Part shown: in pieces, positions 16,209 through 25,265 of the stretch
How positions within the stretch are numbered: position 1 is the first letter of the stretch
Layout of the letters: each line of letters starts with the position of its first letter
Assembly: GCA_015661205.1 (NCBI GenBank)
Contig: JACVXV010000004.1
Span: 1 to 63,076 of the forward strand
Direction of reading: 5' to 3'
DNA from: Candidatus Brocadiaceae bacterium
Lineage (GTDB): Bacteria > Planctomycetota > Brocadiia > Brocadiales > Brocadiaceae
DNA length: 63,076 nucleotides
Notes under the pieces: model-generated
Databases searched by the model: none
What the model was told of the DNA's origin: nothing
What the model saw: the letters and a program-made list of their open reading frames with translations, nothing else
Position numbers and translations under genes: made by a program

Positions 16209-18974
16209 TCATTGTGTTAGTATGGCCGCAACGAGTGGTATGACCGCATACCGAAGACCCACGCGCATCTGCTCGTCGCTCGGTCGCCGCAAGCTCTGAA
16301 GCAACGCCTGCTCGTGACGAGTCATGCTATTTGTGAATTCTTCTGCAATGTCAGGACGCAAACGAGGGGTTGCGTTGTGCAGGCATTTCATCGCAGCAGC
16401 TTTTTCTGCTCCCCTTACTTCCGAAACCAAACCATCGCAGGAAATCCGATAGCAGAGCAGATTGGAACTCTGTTCAGTCCATCCTGCTTGTTGTTCTGCT
16501 TGCAAGACCTGCCGTAATAACCACAAAAAGCCGCATGGGCCTTGATCAAGGCGGAGAGGAATCACATCAGATTCTGCTGCTTTGAGATAGGCAGCACCTG
16601 TGGTCACCTTCGGAAACGCACACCGACGCAGAGCATCGGCCACTGTTGGAAGATTGAGACCCGCTCGTTCCACCATTTGTCCGTTAGGCCCTTCGTTAAG
16701 CGAACTCCCCGCATCCCCTAATAGCAACCGCTGCCCGGTGGGTAGTGCTACAACTTCAGCGGCTTCGTTGACTTCTTCGATCAAACCATTTCGTCGCTCG
16801 AAGCGCCAACTTGAGTAACCGTCGGCCTGCTTGGCGTCCATATAAAATTCTAGGAATCGTTTTAAGTCGTTCCAATCCGTGAGGCCAGGATTTTGTGATC
16901 GAATTTCGTTTTGAACTTTGGAGTATTTCTCATGAAACTCGTTCCACGCCTTGAATCCACCCTCCACCATGGCGGAAACGCGTTGCCGTTCTTCGGCACT
17001 AAGTGGAGCAGTTGCGCTGCCAATCAGAACTTCCTGTAGTTCCTCTGGCGAGACCAAACACATCACGCGTGAGAAAATTACCTCGAAACGTTCCGGCCCA
17101 ACAATCGAACTGGCGATTAAGCGCAGACGCTCACGTGCAACCCGATAAGCATCCTGCTCCCGACTGTCTTTCACGACAAGGGTATCAACCAAAATGGTTT
17201 TCTTCGATCCAAACCGGTGAACGCGTCCAACTCTTTGCTCAAGTTCCATCGGGTTCCAGGGCACATCAATATGAACAAGCCGTCGTGCTACTTGCAAATT
17301 GATGCCTTCGCCACCCGCTCGCGAAGAAACCAGGAATTGAGGGCCATCCTTTCGCAAAAATCGCTCTTCTACTTTGCACCGCTCAACATCGGTTTGTCCG
17401 CCGATGATGATCGCCGGCTTAACACCCGTTCGCAGCTCAAGATAGCGTGCCAACGCAGTAACCGTCTCGATTGGTTGGGCAAATAGCACCACCTTCTCGC
17501 CGTTTGCGCCATCCAGAATCTTTTCTCGTAAGAATTCCCACTTTATGTCGGGAGAGTCCTGAACTATAACCACGCCTTCTCGTAGTAAGGAATCCAACTG
17601 GGCGTGCTGGCTGGTAGTCATGTTGGTTTTGGCAGAATCTTCATCCTCTATGTCTTCAACGTCACCATACTCGGCCTGCCACGAAACTTCCTTGGCAATT
17701 CTCGCGAAAAGTTCTTCGGCGGATTCTGCGAGATGACCATTCCGATACGGCCTCAAAGCGAGAATGGCCTCTCTCAGGTGGTAATCTTCCAGTTTCCATC
17801 CAGCGCGAAGCGCCTGACGCACCAAATAACCAAGGCCCGCCTGTGGACTGGAAGCGGCCCACTGAAGTGCTTGGGCGCACCGCCAACCCGCCGCCCGTTG
17901 ACGTGGAGTCTCGCCGTCACTGCTGTGCTTGGGGCTTGGACGATAGAACTCGTGAATGTTCTTCATCCACTGTTTGTAAGAGTGTCCCAGATCAATGACC
18001 AACGGCTCATTGACCTGCCTCAACGGAAACAAAGGTTTTCCATTCCAATCTTGAACATCCTCCTTTGTTCGATAAATGACACGCCCTGCAACGGATTCAG
18101 AAGCCTCGTTTTGTCGCCGTAACAAGCCAAGGAGATTGTCAAAGCGATGAATGTGACCCTGATGTGGGGTTCCGCTCAACAAAAGCAGCCGTGAATCAGG
18201 TTTTTGCCGGGCAACCAAGTCTCGTACCAAACGGAATTTTTCGACTGGATCACCACCTCCCGCAGCCCAGTCCGACAGGTGGTGGCATTCGTCAACAACG
18301 ATCACATCCCAAGGTTCAGTTGCAAGAATTTTGGGGTAGTTGTTGCTGTGAACCGCCCGATGAATGCTTGCGATGATTCGAGTGTCGGACAGTCTTGCGT
18401 CAGACTCACCCGCCCGCCAAAGACGAAAGTTTAACTCCAGGCGGTCGAATTCTCTGGCGACGTTAGGCACTAGGCGGGCCGGAGCCAGATACAATACACG
18501 AAGCCCCGGCTTTGCTTCCAGCAATTGCTTTACAAGGAGACCAACTTCAACTGTCTTGCCCAGCCCTACTTCGTCAGCAATAAGAACCCGCCGCAAATGA
18601 GAGTTCTCCAAAATATGCTGAACAAGACTTACCTGATGTGAAAGCGTTATGACTCTACGCGCGTCCATGCGACGCTGTGGGTCTTCACAAATCAAGTAAT
18701 GAGCAAACAATCGTGCGACACTCCGCTTGGTTTGCGCTGTCCAATTATCACCTTCAGGAAGTGCGCGTAGCAATGCCGCAGGGGTTGGGCTGGACGATAC
18801 GCGATTGCAGTCTACGCCCGACACAACTATGGCTTTGGCGTTCGGTTGATCCGCCCAAAAGCGGCTCGGAGGAGCAACCAAATCGACCGTGCGAATGCCC
18901 CACTCTTCGTACTCTCGTAAAACAGCGTAGAGCGAGCCATCACGATTAACGATTGTTCCTAAATTCTGACTCAT
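16209..18974 (-). CDS. SNF2/RapA-like DEAD-box helicase, likely defence associated
   Basis: 921 residues. Walker A ADEVGLGKT is near 133-141, Walker B VVDECHH near 226-232, motif III LLLSGTPHQG near 260, and the C-terminal helicase lobe has LVSSRAGGEGINLQ and motif VI QRVGRVHRFG near residue 578. The first 100 residues and the last 300 match nothing I know. SNF2-type translocases of this size occur in DISARM, Dpd and other defence clusters; neighbours here (AIPR remnant, HNH, Vsr, methyltransferase stub) support a defence role. The start codon overlaps the stop of the 199-residue gene upstream by four bases (ATGA), so the two are coupled. Host repair cannot be excluded. Confidence 0.8.
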   Translation of the reverse strand: MSQNLGTIVNRDGSLYAVLREYEEWGIRTVDLVAPPSRFWADQPNAKAIVVSGVDCNRVSSSPTPAALLRALPEGDNWTAQTKRSVARLFAHYLICEDPQRRMDARRVITLSHQVSLVQHILENSHLRRVLIADEVGLGKTVEVGLLVKQLLEAKPGLRVLYLAPARLVPNVAREFDRLELNFRLWRAGESDARLSDTRIIASIHRAVHSNNYPKILATEPWDVIVVDECHHLSDWAAGGGDPVEKFRLVRDLVARQKPDSRLLLLSGTPHQGHIHRFDNLLGLLRRQNEASESVAGRVIYRTKEDVQDWNGKPLFPLRQVNEPLVIDLGHSYKQWMKNIHEFYRPSPKHSSDGETPRQRAAGWRCAQALQWAASSPQAGLGYLVRQALRAGWKLEDYHLREAILALRPYRNGHLAESAEELFARIAKEVSWQAEYGDVEDIEDEDSAKTNMTTSQHAQLDSLLREGVVIVQDSPDIKWEFLREKILDGANGEKVVLFAQPIETVTALARYLELRTGVKPAIIIGGQTDVERCKVEERFLRKDGPQFLVSSRAGGEGINLQVARRLVHIDVPWNPMELEQRVGRVHRFGSKKTILVDTLVVKDSREQDAYRVARERLRLIASSIVGPERFEVIFSRVMCLVSPEELQEVLIGSATAPLSAEERQRVSAMVEGGFKAWNEFHEKYSKVQNEIRSQNPGLTDWNDLKRFLEFYMDAKQADGYSSWRFERRNGLIEEVNEAAEVVALPTGQRLLLGDAGSSLNEGPNGQMVERAGLNLPTVADALRRCAFPKVTTGAAYLKAAESDVIPLRLDQGPCGFLWLLRQVLQAEQQAGWTEQSSNLLCYRISCDGLVSEVRGAEKAAAMKCLHNATPRLRPDIAEEFTNSMTRHEQALLQSLRRPSDEQMRVGLRYAVIPLVAAILTQ

Positions 18975-19570
18975 GCCGCTACTTCCTCAGCTTTTGCTTC
19001 CCACGGCAGGGGACAATTGCTGATCACAGTTTCGAGAGCGCCAAGCACGGTCTCGCGCTTCTTCTTATCCGACCGGCGGAGTTTCTCTTTATGGGAGGTA
19101 ACTATTGCGTTCGACGCAGCAGTAATCGGGTCGTTATATTCTTGGTGTTCATTAAACACATTGAGGATTTGTTTCTCCACTGCACGAAAACGCTCAGTCA
19201 GCAGCTCGATTGCAGGATCTGTTGCTGCTTCAATTGTTTCATCAGCAAGTTCCCTGAAAAGATCGAGAATTCGCATCTTCACCCCAGGTCCGATGTGCTG
19301 ATTCTTTTCGACAAAGCTCTTGCACCGATTGCGAATTGGATTCTCAATCTTCTTAATTAGGCTATTCTTTACCTCTTCACGGAGTTCATCGACCGCCTCT
19401 TTGCCGACGGCGTTGATCTTTTGGGCATCCGCCTTGATGACCTCCACCTGTGCTTCAAGCACATTAGTCTTTACCTTTGTCCCTTGTTGCTTTGCCCAAG
19501 CAAGTATCCGCTCCACGTGCCTAACAGAATCATCGGCGTGTCTTCTGGTCGGGCTTTTTGCTACAATCAT
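18971..19570 (-). CDS. Unknown coiled-coil protein, partner of the SNF2-type helicase
   Basis: 199 residues, almost wholly alpha-helical by composition and rich in Lys, Glu and Ala, with likely coiled coils (for example AVGKEAVDELREEVKNSL near the middle). No membrane span and no catalytic motif is visible. Arg/Lys clusters near the C-terminus (KEKLRRSDKKKRE) could bind nucleic acid. It overlaps the helicase start by four bases, so both are made from one mRNA and probably act together. I do not recognise the family. Confidence 0.7.
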   Translation of the reverse strand: MIVAKSPTRRHADDSVRHVERILAWAKQQGTKVKTNVLEAQVEVIKADAQKINAVGKEAVDELREEVKNSLIKKIENPIRNRCKSFVEKNQHIGPGVKMRILDLFRELADETIEAATDPAIELLTERFRAVEKQILNVFNEHQEYNDPITAASNAIVTSHKEKLRRSDKKKRETVLGALETVISNCPLPWEAKAEEVAA

Positions 19571-19635
19571 TTATCCAAAACACCTTACCAATCCAGCAAA
19601 AAGGATTTTTCATTCAATCCATCATGCAAAAAATA

Positions 19636-20406
19636 TTATCCCTTGAAAACTGAATCAAAATGATATTGGAGAAAATCTTTTCTGGGATGATATTTTTTAG
19701 GAAGCAATAATTTGGTTCCTGGCAAATGAGAAAAGTATTTTGAATAATAATCTTCTTTTCCTTTTTTCTTCAAAGCGGATGAAATTAGAACTTCATACTT
19801 TTCAGTGATAGCAATGTATCCTTTATCAAATGCCTTGTCATATAAAGCAGAAAAACAAATTCCGTTTTCCGGATTCAATCTTTCTTCTTCATTTTTTGAC
19901 CAGGGAATAATGTGACTTGCTACAAGCAAGTCTGAAATATCAATTCCCGTGATTGCACATTTTCCTGAATAGTTTGCAATAACAACTTGCCTGAAAAAAT
20001 TCTGATTGACTCTTGTTTTTACTTCTCTGATTTTGTTTTCGCCCTTTAGATCTTTAGTGTCGTAAAGAATTTCAGAAAACTTTGTTTCAATTGTTATGTT
20101 TTCTTTTTCTGCTAAAATCTTTTCACTTTCAAAAATCAGCTTTTCTTTATCGTTGATAAATTCATTCCAAATAGGTTCAACTTGTTTTCTTCCACCTGAC
20201 ATTCCTTTAACGCCTCTTTGTTGATGATACGGATCAATGTGTGCAAAGTTTGTCAGGCGAATTGCAACTGAATCTGGGGTTCTTCCAATAATGTTAGCTA
20301 AACGAATAATCTCTGGAGTGCGGCTGTGCATTTTGCCAAATGGCAATTTCAGATAAAGATTAAAAGCAAGTATTAACTCATCTCTTGACCAAAGATTTAT
20401 TGTCAT
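19636..20406 (-). CDS. HNH endonuclease, restriction type
   Basis: 256 residues. The N-terminal part (WSRDELILAFNLYLKLPFGK, RTPEIIRLANIIGRTPDSVA) is a helical DNA-recognition region typical of one family of HNH restriction proteins. The C-terminal part has the nuclease: GKCAITGIDIS (C150), ASHIIPWS (H165), LNPENGICFSALYDKAFDKG. This protein is expected to cut DNA lacking a matching methylation. The methyltransferase remnant directly upstream suggests it was the endonuclease of a 5-methylcytosine R-M system with vsr. With the methylase lost, its continued activity would be toxic unless it targets something else. Confidence 0.82.
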   Translation of the reverse strand: MTINLWSRDELILAFNLYLKLPFGKMHSRTPEIIRLANIIGRTPDSVAIRLTNFAHIDPYHQQRGVKGMSGGRKQVEPIWNEFINDKEKLIFESEKILAEKENITIETKFSEILYDTKDLKGENKIREVKTRVNQNFFRQVVIANYSGKCAITGIDISDLLVASHIIPWSKNEEERLNPENGICFSALYDKAFDKGYIAITEKYEVLISSALKKKGKEDYYSKYFSHLPGTKLLLPKKYHPRKDFLQYHFDSVFKG

Positions 20407-20439
20407 ATTCTTTAAATGTCATTTTGATTTTTCTTTTAG

Positions 20440-20602
20440 CTATCGTTGATATTCTTCTGCAATTTCATAAGAAGGCTTTTCATTGAAAACGGCGTGGTAC
20501 GTTGCTTTACCTTTGTACTCTTTTATAACATTTTTTCCATTGTTACCTTTTAAAACATTCTGAGAAACCACCTGCTCCTGCAAACAAATCAATATATCTC
20601 AT
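20440..20602 (-). pseudogene. Stub of a DNA cytosine-5 methyltransferase
   Basis: From ATG 20602 the frame reads MRYIDLFAGAGGFSECFKR and stops at 20543. DLFAGAGG(L/F)S is motif I, the AdoMet-binding start of 5-methylcytosine methyltransferases such as Dcm. Nothing of the catalytic PC motif or target-recognition domain follows. One base out of frame, an open stretch to TAG at 20442-20440 (VIKEYKGKATYHAVFNEKPS in part) may be the other end of the gene or of another lost gene. The order vsr - methylase stub - HNH is that of a cytosine R-M system after a large internal deletion. Confidence 0.75.
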
Positions 20603-20618
20603 TTTGTTAATCTCGTTG

Positions 20619-20966
20619 CTAAACGGGCAGGATTTTCCAGCCAAGTTTTTTTAATTTCCTTATGTTTTCGGTATCAAGCTGCTTATTCCGGTTAATTTTC
20701 TCAAGCCACCATTTTTTACGGGTCTTAGGTACTACGAAATACTTACATCCATCATGACCATGCCAGAAACAACCATGTATAAATATTATCGTTTTATATT
20801 TCGGGAAAACAAGGTCTGGTGTACCAGGTAGCATTTTATCATGAAGTTTATATCGAAAGCCATTCCCAAACAGGAATTTTCTGACCATAATTTCCGGCTT
20901 TGTGTCCTTGCTCCGGATCATGGACATGTTATAACTTCTGGTTTTCTTGTTGTGAACGTCTGACAT
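20619..20966 (-). CDS. vsr: Very short patch repair endonuclease (Vsr)
   Basis: 115 residues. SYNMSMIRSKDTKPEIMVRK, GTPDLVFPKYKTIIFIHGCF, WHGHDGC and KNRNKQLDTENI-like motifs (KINRNKQLDTENIRKLKKLG) match Vsr, which nicks T:G mismatches left when 5-methylcytosine deaminates. The catalytic Asp (PGTPDLVF) and zinc-binding His/Cys residues are present. It ends ILPV, where homologues normally continue with a Trp. The stop TAG at 20621-20619 could be a mutated TGG; four more codons follow before the next stop. So the enzyme has probably lost only a few residues. Its usual partner methylase is reduced to the stub just downstream. Confidence 0.88.
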   Translation of the reverse strand: MSDVHNKKTRSYNMSMIRSKDTKPEIMVRKFLFGNGFRYKLHDKMLPGTPDLVFPKYKTIIFIHGCFWHGHDGCKYFVVPKTRKKWWLEKINRNKQLDTENIRKLKKLGWKILPV

Positions 20967-21060
20967 GAATTCTACTTTCTTGAGTTGGGGTTTTTTCGTT
21001 TTTGCGGAATACGATCACTATTTTCTGATTCTCAGTCTTCCATCCTTATAAACGCAGAAT

Positions 21061-21300
21061 TTATTTGGCAACTTCAAATACCTGTTCTTCACTTACCAAT
21101 TCAGCCGCATAAAGCAAAACAGCCTGAATATCTTCGGGTTCTAATTCAGGATAGTCTTCAAGAATCTCCTGAGTTGCAATCCCGCGAGCCAATGCCTTCA
21201 AAATTTGTTCAACAGTAATTCTTAAACCTCTGATGGTTGGCTTGCCAACCATCACTTCGGGATTAATGGTAATTCTGTCTAATAACTGTTTGTCATTCAT
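21061..21300 (-). CDS. DUF433 protein, antitoxin-like
   Basis: 79 residues: DRITINPEVMVGKPTIRGLR followed by ITVEQILKALARG and ILEDYPELEPEDIQAVLLYA. This is the compact winged-helix pattern of DUF433, often found as the antitoxin of a DUF5615 PIN-like toxin (VapBC-like pairs). No DUF5615 gene is next to it. A second, different DUF433 gene lies 170 bases upstream on the same strand. Confidence 0.88.
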   Translation of the reverse strand: MNDKQLLDRITINPEVMVGKPTIRGLRITVEQILKALARGIATQEILEDYPELEPEDIQAVLLYAAELVSEEQVFEVAK

Positions 21301-21303
21301 TTT

Positions 21304-21501
21304 TCATTCATTTTTTTCATGTGTCTCTGTGTCGTTAAATTTAAGTACCAACCCTTTTTCTCTAAAATCTTGCACAAGTGCTTGCCTGAAATACTTTTTA
21401 TACAGCAATTTCTGGAGTCGAATTGCGAAAGTCGGGTTAATACACTCACCAACGCTCAATTTGTTCATTTCAACGAATATTATTCCCCAGAATGGTTGCA
21501 T
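21304..21501 (-). CDS. Small hypothetical protein between two DUF433 genes
   Basis: 65 residues with no clear family. LYKKYFRQALVQDFREKGL faintly recalls the helical part of GxxExxY proteins, but the motif itself is missing. The frame starts inside the 3' end of the upstream DUF433 gene (32-base overlap) and ends three bases before the next ATG. It may be a remnant of a lost toxin gene or not a gene at all. Confidence 0.3.
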   Translation of the reverse strand: MQPFWGIIFVEMNKLSVGECINPTFAIRLQKLLYKKYFRQALVQDFREKGLVLKFNDTETHEKNE

Positions 21502-21781
21502 GTTCTTTCTTCATACCTTCTGTGTCTCGCATTGCGGCCTTCCATGCACTGTCAATCTCGTCCTTGTGTTCATGGTAATAAGAAAGTGCGTCATGAACTT
21601 GTGGCAAATTTATCTGTGGCAGTGCGACTATTATATCTTCCGGAGACTGTCCCATGATTTCGTATCGAATAACTATGTCTAGCACCCGGATACCGGTACC
21701 TGAAATAACAGGTACACCACCTCTTAATTTTTTATTCCTTGTGATATAGGGATGCTTCATTTGTTTTATTACCGTACTCAT
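21470..21781 (-). CDS. DUF433 protein, second copy
   Basis: 103 residues with the DUF433 pattern (PYITRNKKLRGGVPVISGTG, IRVLDIVIRYEIMGQSPEDI, LPQVHDALSYYHEH). It is more divergent and longer than the copy at 21061-21300, with a C-terminal helical tail. Same likely role as a DNA-binding antitoxin; no toxin is recognised beside it. Confidence 0.85.
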   Translation of the reverse strand: MSTVIKQMKHPYITRNKKLRGGVPVISGTGIRVLDIVIRYEIMGQSPEDIIVALPQINLPQVHDALSYYHEHKDEIDSAWKAAMRDTEGMKKEHATILGNNIR

Positions 21782-21951
21782 TCCATATTCTCCTCATTTT
21801 CATTTTTTAGAGATTTAAAAGCGTATTTATAGTCTTCAGATTTCTTATCAAAGTTTGTTTTTGGGTAACGCGAACCCACACAACAACCGTAGCCCACTGC
21901 GCAAACGGTGGGTCAACGAGAAACACACCATAGCTTTTGGCTATACCAAAG

Positions 21952-23061
21952 CTATCCCATTTTGTAAAGGTGGGGTGATGCCAGTTCTATCTTTGAGCGC
22001 ATCTTGACGTTGAACATGATGGAGAGTGCAATAAAGGACGTAAGCATAGATGAGCCGCCGTAGCTGATAAAAGGGAGTGTGATGCCGACAATGGGGGCCA
22101 CGCCCATGGTCATGCCGATGTTTGTTATGATCTGAAACGCAAACATGGTGACAAAGCCGATTACGATCAGCCTTCCGTAAGGCTCTCGCGTGTTTCTGGC
22201 AATGCCAATGCCGCAGGTAATAAAACCGAGATAGAGAAATAGCAGCAGGCATACCCGCAAAAATCCCCACTCTTCTGCAATAACGGCAAAGATAAAGTCC
22301 GTGTGCCGTTCCGGGAGAAATTTCATTTGGCTCTGGATGCCCTCCCCCCAGCCTTCTCCCCACAGCCCACCGGAACCTATGGCTATAAGGGATTGAAGCC
22401 GATGGTATCCCGCGCCCCAGTCAGACGTCTTATCGGGCCAAAGGAATCCCACGATTCTCAATTTTTGATAGGGCTTCAGCATAAACATCCAAAGCAAAGG
22501 CGAAATAGCCGCCCCGGTTCCCATAAGCAAAAACAAGTAGAAGATTCCGACACCCGCGGCGTACATCATAGCAAGCATGATGGGGAGTAAAATCAGCGCG
22601 GAACCGAGGTCTGGTTGTTTTATAATGAGCGCCATCGGTATGCAGGTCAAAAGAAGCACACACCCGATGTCGAAAAGGCCTATGCCGTATTTGTTGTAAC
22701 GAAAAAATCTTGCAAGAGTGAGTACCAGGGCAATCTTCATAAATTCGGAGGGCTGAATGGAGAACGTTCCCAGGGAGAGCCATCGCTGCGACCCCTTCAC
22801 GGAAAGTCCGATCCCCAATAGTATGACCAGAACACAGATTAACCCCCCATAAATCATATACGCATAGTAGGCAAATGAGAGGTAATCAATAAAGAGCAGC
22901 ATAAAAAAAAGGGTAAACCCCATGATTACCCAAACAATCTGTTTGAATACAAACTTCTCCGACGACGCGCTCCAGATAAAGCAAATCCCTATCGTAAGAA
23001 GGAGGCACACGATCAAAAACATGAGCCAATCAAAATTTCTTATACTTACTCTATCTGTCAT
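21952..23061 (-). CDS. rodA: SEDS-family peptidoglycan glycosyltransferase RodA
   Basis: 369 residues with about ten membrane spans. SQRWLSLGTFSIQPSEFMKI, IIKQPDLGSALIL (with the essential Asp), FLPERHTDFIFAVIAEEWG and GITLPFISYGGSSML are the landmark loops of the RodA/FtsW/SpoVE family. The HTDFIFAVIAEE form fits RodA better than FtsW. It polymerises lipid II during side-wall growth together with a class b penicillin-binding protein. No pbp2, mreB or mreC gene is adjacent. With murJ at 9295 it shows a working peptidoglycan pathway. Confidence 0.92.
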   Translation of the reverse strand: MTDRVSIRNFDWLMFLIVCLLLTIGICFIWSASSEKFVFKQIVWVIMGFTLFFMLLFIDYLSFAYYAYMIYGGLICVLVILLGIGLSVKGSQRWLSLGTFSIQPSEFMKIALVLTLARFFRYNKYGIGLFDIGCVLLLTCIPMALIIKQPDLGSALILLPIMLAMMYAAGVGIFYLFLLMGTGAAISPLLWMFMLKPYQKLRIVGFLWPDKTSDWGAGYHRLQSLIAIGSGGLWGEGWGEGIQSQMKFLPERHTDFIFAVIAEEWGFLRVCLLLFLYLGFITCGIGIARNTREPYGRLIVIGFVTMFAFQIITNIGMTMGVAPIVGITLPFISYGGSSMLTSFIALSIMFNVKMRSKIELASPHLYKMG

Positions 23062-23151
23062 GAGGATAATTATAGCAAAAACTTATTTGAAATGTATTAT
23101 TATCTTTAGAATTCCCGGCGAAGTAGAGCCGCAGACTGATTAAAAACGTTC

Positions 23152-23280
23152 GGAACCACAGATTACACAGATTTTGGATTATTAAATCCCCCACGAGAAG
23201 GTGGGACGTAGTGGCCACATCCCTGTTTTTTTAATACCATCTGAACGATTACGGTTTTTATCTGTGTAATCTGTGGTTCC
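23152..23280. repeat. 129-bp inverted repeat with perfect 20-bp arms
   Basis: GGAACCACAGATTACACAGA at 23152-23171 is the exact reverse complement of 23261-23280. The middle includes CCCCCACGAGAAGGTGGG. Related words occur at 5440-5466 and 37075-37102. It lies between the ABC transporter 3' end and the rodA start and has no coding capacity. Confidence 0.85.
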
Positions 23281-23339
23281 TGTCGTTCTTTTCAAAACCA
23301 GACTATTTTGTAAAAATAAACACCGGATAAAATATTTCT

Positions 23340-25142
23340 TTACGCCCTCATCGCCAGTTCATCTTTTATGTATATCTTATACAACTGGCTGTAAAGCCCG
23401 CCCGTTTTCAGCAACGCTTCGTGGTTTCCCTCTTCAATTTTCTCACCCTTGCTGAGGACAATGATTTTGTCACAGTGGAGGATCGTGGAGAGTCGATGGG
23501 CAATAAAAAGAGAGGTTCTCCCCTGTGTTACCTTTTGAAGGGCATCCTGTATTAACACCTCAGAAATCGGGTCCATGCTGGAGGTTGCTTCATCAAGGAT
23601 GATGATACACGGGTTATAAAGAATGATCCTGGTAAGAGAAATAAACTGGCGCTCCCCAACGGAAAGATTTGCTCCACGCTCGGATATCCTGGTATCCAGG
23701 CCGTCCTGCATACGGTTTATAAATGGCATGAGTCCCAGTGACTCAACGGTTTCGATGACTTTCGTGTCTGCTATGGGGTTGAACAGGGTAATGTTGTCCC
23801 GTAGGTTGCCTGAAAACAAAAAGACGTCCTGGCTTACTAATCCGATAATGTACCGCAACGCCGTCTTCTCAATGTTACGTATGTCTATCCCATCCAGCCA
23901 TATCGCGCCTTTTTGAATTTCATAGAGCCGGGTCAATACGCTCGCAATGGACGTTTTCCCGCTGCCCGTTACGCCTACGAGTGCGACAGATTGCCCTGGT
24001 TCAATCCGGAACGATAGGTCTTTCAGCACGTACTCGCTACCGGTATAGGAAAACCAAACGTTTTCAAATTGTATGTCGCCCCCAACGCCCTCTTTAGAAA
24101 TTTTTTGGAATAGTTGAGAACCAGGGAGTCCGGCTTCCGGCTGTTCGTCCAGGAGGGTAAAGACCCGTTCGGATGAAGCCATTGCGCCCTGAAAAATGTT
24201 ATATTTTTCCACAATGTCTCTGATAGGCTCGAATAGATCGTGGATATACGCCAAAAACGTCACCAGGACGCCCAGGGTAAGAAAGCCTTGTACGTACTTC
24301 CCCGCCCCGTACCACAGCACAAGACTCACCACCAACGCGCTCACAACAGCAATCGATGGCTGGAATATGGCAAAATAGCGGATATACTTGACCTGCTCCT
24401 TTAAATAGTCCTTGTTAATCGCATCAAAATTTTCATAATTCTTTTTCTCGCGGTTAAAGAGTTGTATGACCTTTATCCCCGTGATATTTTCATTGAGATA
24501 TGCGTTAATACGCGCCAATTTACGCCGTATCTCACGAAAGGAGTTCTTCATGCGACCGCCAAACCAGAGGGCAATTATCACCATAAGGGGAAAGGTTGCC
24601 AGGGTTATCAAGGCAAGTTTCACGTGGAGCATAAACATGGCAATAAAGATGCCGATGATGATGCAGACGTCCCCGATAACAACAATAACACCTGCCGAGA
24701 AGAGTTCTCCGATGGCAGCAATGTCGTTTGTCAGACGTGTGACAATCCGGCCTACGGGGGTTTTGTCGAAGAAGGAAACCGGGAGCGACTGCACGTGGTT
24801 GAAGAGGTCCATACGCATATCTAGCATCACCTTCTGCCCAATCATCTGAATAAAATAACTTTGCACCACGACCAGCAACAAACGCAAGGCCTCTATTCCG
24901 AGCAGGACAAGCGCGATTTTATAAACCAGCGATTTATCTCCCTTGGCAATGCCATGATCAATGGCATATCCGAAGAGATAGGGACACAGCAGGAAGAGGG
25001 CGGTGGTAATCATTACCAGGAAGATGGAGAGCATCCCGGTTGCCTTGTAGCGTAGGACGTACGCCAGCAATCTTTTTACCACGGCGCTGTTGTACAGCTT
25101 GCCGGATAAGACGTCTTCGCTAAAAAATTCATCGTTTTTCAT
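23340..25142 (-). CDS. ABC exporter, fused permease and ATPase (MsbA/MdlB-like)
   Basis: 600 residues. About six membrane helices occupy residues 35-320. The ATPase follows with Walker A GVTGSGKTS near 390, Q-loop SQDVFLFSGNLRDN, signature LSVGERQF near 490, Walker B CIIILDEATSSMD near 517 and switch His in AHRLSTI. Such half-transporters dimerise and export lipids, drugs or peptides. The order is typical of MsbA/MdlB-type proteins; the substrate is unknown. ATG 25142 is preceded by AGGA with eight-base spacing. No transporter partner gene is adjacent, so a homodimer is likely. Confidence 0.9.
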   Translation of the reverse strand: MKNDEFFSEDVLSGKLYNSAVVKRLLAYVLRYKATGMLSIFLVMITTALFLLCPYLFGYAIDHGIAKGDKSLVYKIALVLLGIEALRLLLVVVQSYFIQMIGQKVMLDMRMDLFNHVQSLPVSFFDKTPVGRIVTRLTNDIAAIGELFSAGVIVVIGDVCIIIGIFIAMFMLHVKLALITLATFPLMVIIALWFGGRMKNSFREIRRKLARINAYLNENITGIKVIQLFNREKKNYENFDAINKDYLKEQVKYIRYFAIFQPSIAVVSALVVSLVLWYGAGKYVQGFLTLGVLVTFLAYIHDLFEPIRDIVEKYNIFQGAMASSERVFTLLDEQPEAGLPGSQLFQKISKEGVGGDIQFENVWFSYTGSEYVLKDLSFRIEPGQSVALVGVTGSGKTSIASVLTRLYEIQKGAIWLDGIDIRNIEKTALRYIIGLVSQDVFLFSGNLRDNITLFNPIADTKVIETVESLGLMPFINRMQDGLDTRISERGANLSVGERQFISLTRIILYNPCIIILDEATSSMDPISEVLIQDALQKVTQGRTSLFIAHRLSTILHCDKIIVLSKGEKIEEGNHEALLKTGGLYSQLYKIYIKDELAMRA

Positions 25143-25214
25143 AAAGGGAATCCTTGAAAGGGTAATTTACCACCTCCACTTACCTTTTGCAAGCATTCTA
25201 TGAAAGGCTGTTTG

Positions 25215-25265
25215 CATTTTCTACAAACAGGTCGCTCCTATGGGGCTACATTCGTCCAACTCCGA
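25215..25265. repeat. Repeat fragment shared with 14535-14585
   Basis: TCTACAAACAGGTCGCTCC and ATTCGTCCAACTCCG are found again near 14535-14583. The rest of the 25143-25429 gap shows no gene. Confidence 0.7.

Noticed and set aside
23061-23340. Possible CRISPR array near the 23.2 kb repeats
   Set aside because: Only one inverted pair is present; there are no regularly spaced direct repeats with unique spacers and no cas genes.
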